From positions 17,787,629 through 17,851,628 of the forward strand of contig JACMZG010001913.1 of assembly GCA_018340805.1 (NCBI GenBank): a DNA stretch of 64,000 bases. The letters run 5' to 3'. The stretch is from Microvelia longipes. Taxonomy: Eukaryota; Arthropoda; Insecta; Hemiptera; Veliidae. This document shows, piece by piece, positions 20,803 to 30,987 of the stretch. The notes beneath the pieces were generated by a model. The model saw nothing but the letters and a program-made list of their open reading frames with translations. It was not told the origin of the DNA and did no database searches. The stretch's first letter is position 1; every line of letters begins with the position of its first letter. A program made the position numbers and the translations under genes.

Positions 20803-21145
20803 ATTCATTTGAGGCTGGACTGATAACCTCTTAGGCATTAACTAACATCCTCTAATATTTATTATCTTGTTTCAGATTGCCCAAGAAGCTCAATAAATGA
20901 GGTGAGGATTAATTGTTGAGGATGACCTCAGACACATGATCCTGAAATTCCCTGTTTCCTAAGCCTGTATTTGGTGGGGTTTGGAGAGTATTACTTTGTT
21001 TTGGGAACTCTGATAAAGGTGATTATTTGTTTTGTAGTATAATATTATTTTAAAAGGAAGGAGTTTAGCCCTAATGCACTACATTAACACTTAAAGCCTT
21101 TTTTATTATCCCTAAATGACTCTAAATTATTTATGGAGTTCTTAG
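20803..21145 (+). repeat. Long direct repeat, copy 2 (possible Copia 3' LTR)
   Basis: Second copy of the 12639-12985 repeat, in the same orientation. It differs by scattered substitutions and small indels. It lies 140 bases after the protease remnant, so most of the pol gene has been deleted. Confidence 0.5.
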
Positions 21146-21198
21146 TTAGTAGGTAAAACTATAAATCTACAAGGGAATACTGTTTACAGGAGTAATAA

Positions 21199-22183
21199 TG
21201 TAACCAAGTAAATGTCAGTTTTTGTCATCGCGGGTAAGTTGTAAACAGTGTTGCCGAATTTAATATTTTTGATTTGTTTTTAGTTCATTTATTTTTCAAA
21301 TGTGACAGTTTTTACGCAGGTAAATAGAAAGAAATAAGAAAACACGTGGTCTTTTTATTTTTTTTCTTTGTTTTCACGAATATTTTGATTTGTGCTCCTG
21401 AACAGTTTTAAATTATCAGATGAAGATAGAAATGTCATTCTTATGATTTTTCTAACGTGTTTCAATTAATATTGATTGATCACTGGATTTTTAGTTCAGG
21501 TATTTATAACTTTACTCGTTTTCTATTGTTTGTTTATCTACTTTTGTTTGTTTAACTACTATTGTTGTTTTATTGTTTTACTTTGGATTCACGGCAACTA
21601 ATGTCGATGTCTTATGTTGGCTTGCCCACAGTTTCAAGTTGGAGTTTGAAGTCTTTGCGTTCTTTCTTAATACTGAAGTTATTTTTGCTGTATGACGTCT
21701 GTCGAAAGTCTAGTCCGAGTATCTCTAGCGTGCAGTTGGATCAAGAACTCGAACCTACAAAGCTAGTTAGCCGGATTGGTTTATGTTTACCCCATTATTC
21801 GTTTCTATTTCCTTATTATTATTTAATTAAGTTTCGTATTTATTTTGATTAATTGTCTTTATTTTTTTTTTAATTTGTTTAACATATATGTGTTGAGGAG
21901 TTATAACCTCAACTGGCGCCCAGGTTTTGTTTATAGTTTTAAATTTATGATTTAGATAAATTAGAGACAAAGCAGGGTTATCTTTGATCAAAGATGGGTT
22001 TTGCTCTTTAGATAAAAGGTCATGCTTATAATTAAGCTTTGTTTTTTTTGTATGTTGTACAATATTCAGGCGATTGCTTGTTAATATTTGTTACATGTTA
22101 ATAAACAAGCATAATTTTCTTATTTAATGTTCTTATTTATTTCTGTTAATGGTATATCGTAAGTTTATTGTATTTGGGGTACA
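21199..22183 (+). repeat. Gypsy 5' LTR
   Basis: Begins TGTAACCAAGTAAATGTC and ends TTTGGGGTACA. Matches the 3' LTR along its length. It contains TGGCGCCCAG near 21914-21923, a string that looks like a tRNA-Lys primer site but lies inside both LTRs. The open frame at 21562-21852 is LTR sequence. Confidence 0.92.
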
Positions 22184-22190
22184 TATAAAT

Positions 22191-22209
22191 TGTCGTGCCA
22201 ACGTGGGGC
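22191..22209 (+). other. Degenerate primer binding site (tRNA-Lys type)
   Basis: TGTCGTGCCAACGTGGGGC lies eight bases after the 5' LTR. Its last 12 bases, CCAACGTGGGGC, match the complement of the 3' end of tRNA-Lys; the first bases (which should be TGGCGC) are changed. Confidence 0.5.
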
Positions 22210-22290
22210 CATTAAGCCATTAAGCCATTAAGCCATTAGGCCATTAAGCCATTAAGCCATTAAGCCATTAGGTCATTATGCTATTATGCC
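22207..22290 (+). repeat. (CCATTAAG)n tandem repeat
   Basis: About ten units of CCATTAAG or close variants (CCATTAGG, TCATTATG) between the primer site and gag. A related minisatellite in the leader of a retroelement is unusual but not unknown. Confidence 0.8.
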
Positions 22291-22399
22291 TTATAACCAT
22301 AAAGCTAGAATGCCATACAGTTTGAAGGCGAATGCCATATAGTTTGAAGGCCATAAGGACATTACGTTAAAATCTTTTGTTTTAGTGATTTTAGTCAGG

Positions 22400-23250
22400 A
22401 TGGCGAATGAGAAAGCTAAATCTTTGTTGTTTTACGAGAGAGAAGATCTTGTTGCGTTAGCTCAGCAGCTGTATGACAGTTCGTTAACGTTAACGGAAGA
22501 CAGTTCTTCTTCATTTAGAAGTCAGTTTAACAGACTTACAAGTATTGAACAACGTTTTGAGGATGTTCAAGAAAAGATTAGGAAGTTTAATTCTTCTCAG
22601 ACGGATGCGACGTTGAAACTAGACACTACACAGGTATATTTAAATTTTCTTAACCTCATAGACACTACTAAAAACAACTATTACAAAATTCTTAAAACAT
22701 TGCCTAAAACTGAAAATGTAACTCAAGGAAAAGATACCCCATCTTTCTTTGGCGGAATCAGTCTTGCCCCTGAGGTGCCGATTCCTGTTTTTGATGGTAA
22801 TATTAACAAATGGAATGAGTTCTACTCTTTATTTATATCTTCGATTCATGAAGATAGTACTCTATCTACTATTAGGAAATTTCAAGTACTAAGAGGTCAC
22901 TTATCGGGAGACGCTCTAGCTGTTATTTCTGGATTTGAGTTAGTCCCTGAGAACTATGATGCTGCTTTGACTGCGTTACAGTCTAGATATCAAAATAAGC
23001 GTAGGCTAGCCAGCCTGTACGCCAATTCCTTAACTAAATTTGGTTCTTTACCCAACGGTTCCTACAATAACCTCCAAAAATTTCTTAATGTCCACGAGAC
23101 CAATGTCAATTCTCTTAAAAAGCTGCAGTTAACAGATCTGGAGATTTTCTTCTGCTTCAGATAGCCCTATCTAACCTAGATCTTGGTACTCGCAAGCGAT
23201 TTGAAGATCAGCAAAAATCTAACACTGTACCTACCTATGACAGTCTTATT
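22400..23250 (+). pseudogene. Gypsy gag, N-terminal part
   Basis: ATG at 22400 (MANEKAKSLLF) or a few codons earlier. The stretch APEVPIPVFDGNINKWNEFYSLFISSIHEDSTLSTIRKFQVLRGHLSGDALAVISGFELVPENYDAALTAL has the PxFxG...W..F...F...IH....LS...KF..L...L.G.A...I.....T..NY..A...L pattern of DUF1759-type Gag proteins, best known from BEL/Pao elements. A frameshift near 23150 precedes LQIALSNLDLGTRKRFEDQQ. At 23250 the gene is cut by a LINE; it resumes at 26837. Confidence 0.8.
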
Positions 23251-23274
23251 TTTCCTCAGAATTCAAGAACTTGA

Positions 23275-23914
23275 AAAAAACAGTAATGAAACTCAAGTAG
23301 CAGAATCAAAAGTTTTAAAATCGGGACAAGAAGACGAAGAAATTAAAAAGATTTCTAAAATTGATAATACGAAAAAAGCGGGAAATAATCAAGGACAAAA
23401 CAGTGTTGCAAGAAACAAAAAAGACGAAAAGAACAAACCTGTTCCTGATAAGAAAACAGATGATAGTGGAAAAAAAGAAAACAATGTCAAATTTGACGAA
23501 AAAGAAAATGATAAAAATCAAACAAAGGATGATGAAAACCAGGTTAAAAATAAAAACGAAAAGCATAAGTGGTCTGAGATGGTGAAAATGAAAAAAGCGA
23601 TAATCGGTCAAGCTAGCGATAGTGAAAATAAATTGATAGGAGTAGCCCCATTACCGCCGAAAACATACATACATGTAAGTAGAGTGGCCGAAGGAACATC
23701 AAAAGATGATATTATTGATTACATAAAAAAACGAATACCAAAAGCTGACGTTTTATGCGTTCCGTTAAACAAAAACCTTTCTTATCCAACTTTCAAAGTT
23801 GGGGTTGATCAAAACGAGTCTGAAAACCTACTAGAACCCGAGTTTTGGCCTACTCACGTTATGGTGAGGCCTTTTTTATGGCGACGCCGACCGAGCTACC
23901 CGAGAAAAAGATAA
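23275..23914 (+). pseudogene. CR1/Jockey-like LINE ORF1 fragment
   Basis: The N-terminal part is a low-complexity K/E/N/D tract (about 23280-23580). The C-terminal part PPKTYIHVSRVAEGTSKDDIIDYIKKRIP...YPTFKVGVDQNESENLLEPEFWPTHVMVRPF is the RNA-binding-like fold found at the end of ORF1 in many CR1/Jockey-group LINEs (short YxxFKV and FWP..V.VR.F blocks). The upstream domain is missing, so the element is 5'-truncated. Confidence 0.7.
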
Positions 23915-24906
23915 AGGGTCTCAGTAAAAATGTACGTATTTATTATGCAAATGCTCAATGCCTAAAGAACAAAATAGAAGATTTTGAAATAACATTGAAG
24001 AACAAAGGAATAGATGTAGCTGTGATAGTTGAACACTGGGCGGTGGAGAACGAGATAGCTTTAATTAATACGATTGACGGGTATGATGTGAAATCATATT
24101 ACTGTAGACATGATAGGCAACACGGAGGCACGCTTATCTATGTTAAAAATGACATCAAATCTAAAGAGATCAGTGTCGGCTCAGAGGAAATGAATGGTGA
24201 GTTATCGTGCGTAGAACTGATTGACAAAAATATTATTATATTAGCATGTTACAGATCAGACAAGGGAGATAAAGAAAGTTTTATTAATATTCTGTCCAAA
24301 GCACTGGATTCTTTGTCTGCCAGAGAGAAGTATGTGATCTGTTGTGGGGATTTTAACTATAAATTTAATATCAATAAGAAGGAAAATGAAACTCTTATTA
24401 ATTTGTTTTTAGAATATGACATGAGATTATTAATTAACGAAGCAACGAGAGGCAAAAATTGCCTTGATAATGTTTTTTCAAATCTATCAGAAGGTATATC
24501 GTATGAGATATCAGGACAACTCGCTGATCACCTTGATTTATTAATCAATGTGAAAACAGATACCAAGGTTAAAACAGAATACATTTGGAAAAGAACGTAC
24601 TCGGAAGATCAAATATTATCTTTCTTATTTGGTCTAACTGTCACGGATTGGCAATCAATATTTATGAAAAATGACTTAAATACTCAAGTATCGAATTTCA
24701 TGGCCAAGTTAATGTGGAACTATCAAGAATGTTTTCCCCTTAGGAGAGTGAGCAATAAGAAGAGAGTTAACCAGAGCCCTTGGTATAATAATAAATTAAA
24801 AGAAATGCACGAATATGTTCTCATGTTATTTGACCTCAAACAAGCCTATGGCAAAATATTGAACAGGTGTATGCAGAGGAAAAAAGAAAGTATAGAAAAG
24901 CCATGA
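23845..24906 (+). pseudogene. CR1/Jockey-like LINE ORF2, endonuclease part
   Basis: Overlaps the end of ORF1 by about 70 bases. IYYANAQCLKNKIEDFE, VIVEHWAVENE, GGTLIYVKND, CVELIDKNIIILACYRSDKGD, VICCGDFNYKFN and DNVFSNL...SGQLADHLDLLIN give the APE endonuclease order. The normal SDH is ADH here. The frame is lost near 24900. Confidence 0.87.
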
Positions 24907-25861
24907 AAAGTGAAAAAAAGAAGCATTATACTAAACGCATTAATAAGGCTAACAACAAAGTAAAGGAATCATGGAAAATCATGAACTCAATTCAGGGAAA
25001 GAAGACAAACAGTTGCCTAGATGTTGATCCTGGGTATGTGAATGATTATTTTATATCATCAGTAAACAAAACTGCATTACAGGTTAATAAGGATACCGAT
25101 AAGTCTCTTAGGGCTGTAAAAACAGTTAATCATAATGCAGAAAAATTATCAAAATTTGGTAAAGACGGTGTATCTGCCACATATTCTCAGGATAGTTAAC
25201 AAACTAAAAAATTCAGAAAGTAAGGATATTTATGGCTTATCTGTAAATCTTTTAAAGAAGATGGCACCTTATCATTGAGCCTCTAACTTTTATTGTTAAC
25301 AGGTCTTTGAGAGAGGGTATTTTCCCTGAGGCTTTTAAACTGTCGCGAGTCGTACCTGTTTACAAAAAAGGTGACCCATCAATAGTAAGTAACTACAGAC
25401 CTGTAGCTATTATACCTGTTATAGGGAAGATAATAGAAGTAATAATAAATAAAGACACACAGCAACATTTTGAAGGAAATAGTTTATTTGCAAATGAACA
25501 GTATGCGTATAGGAGTAAAATCAACTGTAAGTGCTGTACAGCAGCTGTAGAGACCATCATTGAGGGGTTTGAGAATAAGGAGATCACAATAATGGCATGT
25601 TGTGACCTCTCTAAGGCGTTCGATCTTATGCCACATGATATATTTGAAGAAAAGGCTGAGTATTATCATATTGAAGATGAAGCGTTAGCAATGTTAAAAA
25701 ACTATGGAACCGGTCGAAGGCAGCAAGTTGTTTTGAATAGTGTGACTTCATCGCCACAGCTAGTTAAGCTTGGCATTGGACAAGGAACGCATCTTGGAGC
25801 CACAGCCTTTATAATAGATATGAATGATCTACCATCGTACCTGAAACAAAACATGAAATAG
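24867..25861 (+). pseudogene. CR1/Jockey-like LINE ORF2, reverse transcriptase N-terminal part
   Basis: It is read in two or three frames. IFPEAFKLSRVVPVYKKGDPSIVSNYRPVAIIPVIGKIIE (RT0-1-2), FANEQYAYRSKINCKCC, MACCDLSKAFDLMPHD (catalytic Asp; usual FLDLSKAFD) and GIGQGTHLGATAF (usual GVPQGS) are visible. Stops and shifts occur near 25196, 25270 and 25861. Confidence 0.85.
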
Positions 25862-26720
25862 AAAAAAAGCAAAAAAGAAATAAATCAGATAAAAATAAAG
25901 CTTCAATTAAGAGTGTTTGCTATTCAGATGATGACAACATATTGGTTTCAAGTGGACATGAAGGAGAAGCTGAAGAAGTACTTTATCATCTTGTTGATGA
26001 GGCCAACAAATGGTTCAATTTTAATGGTTTTGTAATGAACCAAGATAAGACACAGATAATAAAGTTCTCGCTCAGAAAGGAAGATCCTAAACAAGTTATA
26101 AAATTTCTAGGATTTTATATGGATAGCAAGCTAAGTTGGAAAGACCATGTCTCATATTTAGAGAAGAAGTTGTCATCCACTGTATATATCATGTATAAAT
26201 TGAAAATGTTATATAGAAGGTACTTACCTGAAGATGGCCTATCATGCGATATTTGAGAGTAAGATGAGTTACGGTATTCTGGTGGTGGGGCATGTCAATT
26301 TAGAGGAAATACTTAAGAAGCAAAGAAAAAGTAATAAGAATAATAGCTGGAAAAGATCGATATGAGCATTGCAAACCTCTCTTTAGAGAACTTAAAATAC
26401 TTACAGTTATCAATTTATATATTTATACATGCCTGAAGTATGTAAAAAGTAATAGCAGTCAATTCAACACGCATGAAGAGGTTCACAGTTACGACACTCG
26501 GAATAGAAGGGATTTGAAAGGAAGTAGCCACCGACTAAATAAATCTAAAGTAGGATTTGGCCATTTAGGCATTAAAATGTACAATAAGTTAAACGATGCT
26601 GTTAAAAACCAGGAAATTGACAAATTTAATAAAATAGTCAAGGACTACTTACTTGATAATCCCTACTATAGTTTAAATGAATTTTTCAAAGATAATAAAA
26701 AAGATATATTCAAAATCTAG
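25862..26720 (+). pseudogene. CR1/Jockey-like LINE ORF2, RT catalytic box and C-terminus
   Basis: VCYSDDDNILVSS at about 25915-25950 is the catalytic box (YSDD, in place of YADD). It is followed by FLGFYMDSKLSWKDHVSYLEKKL (motif F-LG...D..L.W..H) and, after shifts near 26250, by YDTRNRRDLKGSSHRLNKSKVGFGHLGIKMYNKL, the C-terminal block common to CR1/Daphne/L2-like LINEs. TAG ends it at 26720. Confidence 0.85.
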
Positions 26721-26836
26721 GAGTGAATATCCAGTGTGAATATCTTTGTATTGTATGTAATGACGAATGTATACCCCAAAAAGGGTCTTAAACATAATAA
26801 AGATTTTATTTATTTATTTATTATTTATTTATTATT

Positions 26837-27283
26837 AGTTTTGTAACAGAAAAATGTAGAGTGGCGGAACTCACTGGAGCTGATGAGAAAACTGATAGGA
26901 ATTCTCAACCTAAACCTAGTTCTTCTACTTCGACTATTTACAGGCCTCAGTCACAATCACGTGATAACCTCAGGCCAGCTTCATCTAGGATTCATACCGT
27001 TTCTCCAAAACAACCTAAGTTACTGGAGGAATTGAATGAGGTAAAAACAAGAACTTACTCTAGACCTAATACAAATTCTAAACCTCCTAATATAAAAACG
27101 AATGGGACTCAGTTGACCAACTCCTCCATTCGTGAAACGAAATGCTGGAATTGTTCAGGGGACCATGTGTTTGTCAACTGCCCAGAACCTAGGAAAAGAT
27201 TCTGCTTTAAGTGTGGTAAACCTGGAGTAATTTTGCCTTCATGTCCATCTTGTTCGTTAAACTCGACAGGGAAAAGGTGTTGA
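26837..27283 (+). pseudogene. Gypsy gag, C-terminal part with zinc knuckles
   Basis: It continues the gag after the LINE: SFVTEKCRVAELTGADEK, then a Ser/Pro/Thr-rich linker and two knuckles, CWNCSGDHVFVNC and CFKCGKPGVILPSC. The frame ends at 27283 and pol is open in the -1 frame from 27241, so a -1 frameshift would make Gag-Pol; a classical slippery heptamer in the right register was not found. Confidence 0.8.
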
Positions 27284-28140
27284 GAGCCGCTCCTGATCCC
27301 AGTTCCATATTAGACTCTCATAGTTCTGAAACTTTTACCGGTTTCGATCAAACCTTCGAACATTTATTAGTCATAGAAAACCACGATTTAGATTCAGTTC
27401 ACTTTAGTGAAGACATGGATCCAAACTTATTAAAAGATGGGTCGCATATCAGTAAGTTTAGTGAAGTAAAAGAAAATAATTTAGTCGGTAAAGAAATGAA
27501 GTTCAGTTGTGAAAAAACTAATTCAGGAGTCTCCTCAATAATTGACGATTCTAACAAAGTTTTAGATTCAGAAAATAGTTCAGTTTTGTCAAACAATAAT
27601 TTTGAGTCAGAAAAATTTAATGCAAATTCTAGTTTAGTAAGGTCTAACGAAAATTTTAATTCAGTCAAGTTTAATGAAAATTCCAGTCCAGTAAAGTCCA
27701 ATGAAAGTTTCATTTCACTAAAGTTTAGTGAATCTTCTAGTTTAGAAAAGTCTAATGAGAATTTCAGTTCTATTTTGTCTACAGATTTACCTACGTACAC
27801 AGTACCTGCTGCTGGAGTAGATTCTATGTCTTCTAGTCGTCTTCATGCTAAGTCTTGGTTTATGAAGTATTCTTTCTTGTCAGATAAAAGCCATAAACTC
27901 TATGATGCGCTGTATGACCCTGGGTCAAGCTTTTCATATATAGGCACAAACTATTGTAAACTGTTGCAGCATTTGGGATATAAAAGTGAAAGTATTCAAC
28001 CCTTTAATGCGTTGATGGCTGATGGAAACACAAGTGTAGTTAATCAGAGGTACGTAGTGCCTATAAATCTTAATGGCCGTAGTTTCCGTGTCAGGTTGCA
28101 TGTATTGTCATCCTTGACCGTGACTACTTTGTTTGGTCTT
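27284..28140 (+). CDS. Gypsy protease region with Ser/Asn-rich leader
   Basis: The first half holds about five repeats of the type SNENFNSVKFNENSS (27590-27770), an unusual low-complexity spacer. Then KLYDALYDPGSSFSYIGTNYCKLL gives an aspartic protease active site (DPGSS, where DTGAS or DSGSS is usual), followed by VLSSLTVTTLFGLDFISETG (usual ILG.DFL). The Pro in the triad may weaken the enzyme. It is in frame with RT. Confidence 0.75.
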
Positions 28141-28289
28141 GACTTTATTTCAGAGACTGGTGTTTGTACTAACGCTCGAGCTAACGTTTGGTGGTTTGAA
28201 GATAACCCAGATAACAAATATAAGTTTGAACTCGATGCTTCCAATGCTGAAAACTTAAATAGTAATTCTTGTAGTTTTTCTAAAGTTTG

Positions 28290-29595
28290 TGGAGTCCAAG
28301 AAATATCTCCTGAAGAAAAAGCTATTCTTAATTCTATAGTGCAAGAGGGCCTTGCTTCTCTTGAAGATTCTCCTGGTTTGACTACTCGAATCGAGCACAA
28401 GATAGAGATAAATGATGCTACTCCTATCAAGCAACGAGCTTATCAGTATTCCCCCAAAGTCCTGGAGGCTATGCATGCTGAACTGGATAAGATGTTGGCT
28501 GCAGGTTTAGTAGAACCATCTCATTCACCGTGGGCTTCGCCTGTGGTCATGGTCCGTCAGAAAGATAAGTATAGATTTTGTATCGACTTTAGAAAAATTA
28601 ATAACATTACTATTAAGGACAGCTACCCTATGCCAAATTTATCTTCAACTTTAGATGGGTTGCGCCAAGCCCGATATCTTTCAAAAATTGATTTGAAACA
28701 AGCTTTCTTACAGGTCCCGTTGAAAGATGAAGCAAGTAGAGATTTAACTTCTTTTATTGTCCCGCTGCGGGGACTCTTCCGCTTCACCGTCATGCCATTT
28801 GGTCTTACGAATGCGCCTGCTACCTTTCAGAGGCTTGCAGATGAAGTATTTGGACCCGAACTTTACCCTTATGTGGTAGTATTTTTGGATGATATTTTGA
28901 TTTGCACTCCGGATTTTGAATTACACTGTTACCTTCTGCGTGAAATTTTCCGTAGATTAAAAGAATCTGGTCTGAGAATTAATAGTAACAAATGTGAGTT
29001 TGGCTGTACTGAAGTTCGTTATCTTGGTTATGTTGTCAACGCTCAAGGCTTAAGTGCGGATCCAGAAAAGATCAGTTCCGTAACTTCTTTTCCTACTCCT
29101 AAAAATCTTAAAGAGTTAAGGAGGTTTCTAGGTATGGCTGGATGGTACCGAAGATTTATTCAAGAATTTGCCGCTTTAGTTTCACCTTTGACAGGCCTTC
29201 TTCATAAGAACTGCAAATGGAAATGGTCTTCAGAGCAACAGAATGCTTTTGATCAACTTAAAACGTGCTTAGTCTCAGCACCTATCTTGGCTAGGCCTGA
29301 TTTTAATTTACCTTTTTGTTTACAAACCGACGCAAGTCAGACAGGGCTGGGAGCTGTACTAACCCAAGTACAAGATGGAGCAGAGCGTGTTATTGCTTAT
29401 AGTTCTAAGACCTTGTCTCCAACTGAGAGAAATTACTCAGTAACTGAGCTGGAATGTCTCGCAGTTTTGTTCGGTATTGAAAAGAATCGTCATTACCTCG
29501 AAGGATCCAAATTCACTGTCATCACCGATCATGCTAGTCTAAAATGGCTTTTAAACCTAAAGACCCCACTGGTAGGTTGGCCAGGTGGGCTTTAA
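28290..29595 (+). pseudogene. Gypsy reverse transcriptase and RNase H
   Basis: RT: KMLAAGLVEPSHSPWASPVVMVRQKD, YRFCIDFRKINNITIKDSYPMPN, LSKIDLKQAFLQVPL (catalytic Asp), FRFTVMPFGLTNAPATFQRL and VVVFLDDILI (FLDD, typical of Gypsy). RNase H: FCLQTDASQTGLGAVL, YSVTELECLAVLFGIEK and FTVITDHASLKWLL, with catalytic D, E and D. The frame is lost near 29562 (at KTP/KDPTGRLARWALRLQ), and the next frame takes over. Confidence 0.93.
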
Positions 29596-30987
29596 GACTT
29601 CAACCTTACGATTTTTCTATAGAGTACAGAAAAGGGAACCTTAACAGCGTCGCGGATGCCCTCTCAAGAATTCCCGAATCCTTAGTTTCTCTTCTCCAAG
29701 TTTCAGATATTAGTCCAGAAGATAGTTGGTACAATAGGAAATTTCGTAAAGTTGAATCGAAACCTGATGATCATCCAGATTGGAGGATCGAGAGTAATCA
29801 TCTCTATTACTTTAGGAAAGTGTTTTTAAAAGGTGAGCTGACAGAACCTGCAGAGGACTGGAAACTCGTCCTTCCTTCTCATTTAAGACTTCGAGTACTG
29901 GAAGAGTGCCATGACAGTGCTCAATCTGGTCATTTAGGTATATAAAACTCATTGGAGAGTCGGCAGATTATACTACTGGCCCGGTCTCTATAGAGATGTT
30001 GTTAAATACGTTCGTCGTTGTGATATCTGTCAGCGGACCAAAGCTGAGAACATCGCACCAAGAGGAATTATGTATCCTCGTTACTTAAAATCACCATGGG
30101 ACATTGTGTCGGCCGACATAATGGGTCCATACCCTCGGAGTAGTCAAGGAAATGTTTATTTGCTGGTATTTCAGGATTTGTTTACTAAATGGATTGAAGT
30201 TAGTCCCTTACGTCGAGCCACAGCAGAAGTAATTATTTCTCGATTTCGATCTCTTATTGTTAACAGATTTGGTTGTCCCCTTATTCTTATAACCGATAAT
30301 GCCAAAAACTTTGTTAACTCCAAGATGTCTGCGTTTTGTCAGTCTTCTGGGATTCAACAACAGACGACTCCGTTTTATCATTCCCAAGCGAATCCTACGG
30401 AACGCTCTAACAGTAATGTAAAACAGCTGATAACTTCCTATTTGAAATCGAATCACCAACACTGGGACAAGTATCTAGGGGAACTACAGTTTGCTTTGAA
30501 TTCAACTTTGCAAGAGTCAACAAAATTCTCTCCGGCGTTTCTAAATTTTGGTAGAGAGCTTAGATCCGAACTTTCCTTGCGAAAAGAAGTTGAGCCTAAT
30601 ATTGATTGCGAAGTTTCTGAACGAGATCTCAGGATTTGGACCAAACGCATGGAGACGCTGAAGGAAATTCACCATCTCGCAGAAGAACATCAGCTTAAAG
30701 CCAGCAACTCTCAATCTCATCGCTACAATCTTCGACGTCGTGATGAAAAATTTCATGCTGGAGACCTAGTGTTGAGAAAGTCAGTTCAACTGTCGTCTGC
30801 TGCCAATAAGACCGCAGCTAAGTTATGGCCCAAGTACCAAGGCCCATTCATCGTGGATTCAGTCAGTGGTGGAGGCACTTGTAAGCTAAAGACTCTGGAA
30901 GGAAAGCTTGCTGGTATCTGGCATCCTTCTAAGCTGAAACCTTACCACACCGACTTACCCGCTGGAGGGAGGTGTGTAACCAAGTAA
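29556..30987 (+). pseudogene. Gypsy RNase H end and integrase
   Basis: PTGRLARWALRLQPYDFSIEYRKGNLNSVADALSR joins RNase H to integrase. The zinc-binding H-H-C-C part (CHDSAQSGHLGI...YYWPGLYRDVVKYVRRCDICQRTK) is broken by a frameshift at about 29942. The catalytic core has D (SADIMGPYP), D (LITDNAKNF) and E (ANPTERSN). The tail has a GPF-type module (KYQGPFIVDSV...HPSKLKPYH), and no chromodomain. Confidence 0.92.
30961..30974 (+). other. Polypurine tract of the Gypsy element
   Basis: GGAGGGAGG lies directly in front of the 3' LTR, as needed for plus-strand priming. Confidence 0.75.

Larger units (their letters stand above)
23251..26836 (+). mobile_element. CR1/Jockey-like LINE inserted in the Gypsy gag
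   Basis: A 3.6-kb non-LTR retrotransposon with an ORF1, an APE endonuclease, an RT and a C-terminal region, no RNase H, and a (TTTA)n-like 3' tail. Removing it restores the Gypsy gag text across the break (YDSLI-SFVTEKCR), which fixes the borders to within a few bases; a short TTATT duplication is likely. It is probably 5'-truncated in ORF1, and the frames are broken in several places. Confidence 0.87.

Noticed and set aside
27241..27283. Programmed -1 frameshift site between gag and pol
   Set aside because: Frames overlap in the -1 sense, but GGGAAAA is not in the register needed for a slippery heptamer; the mechanism stays open.
27399..27800. 133-codon frame on the minus strand
   Set aside because: Antisense shadow of the repeated Ser/Asn spacer in the Gypsy pol.
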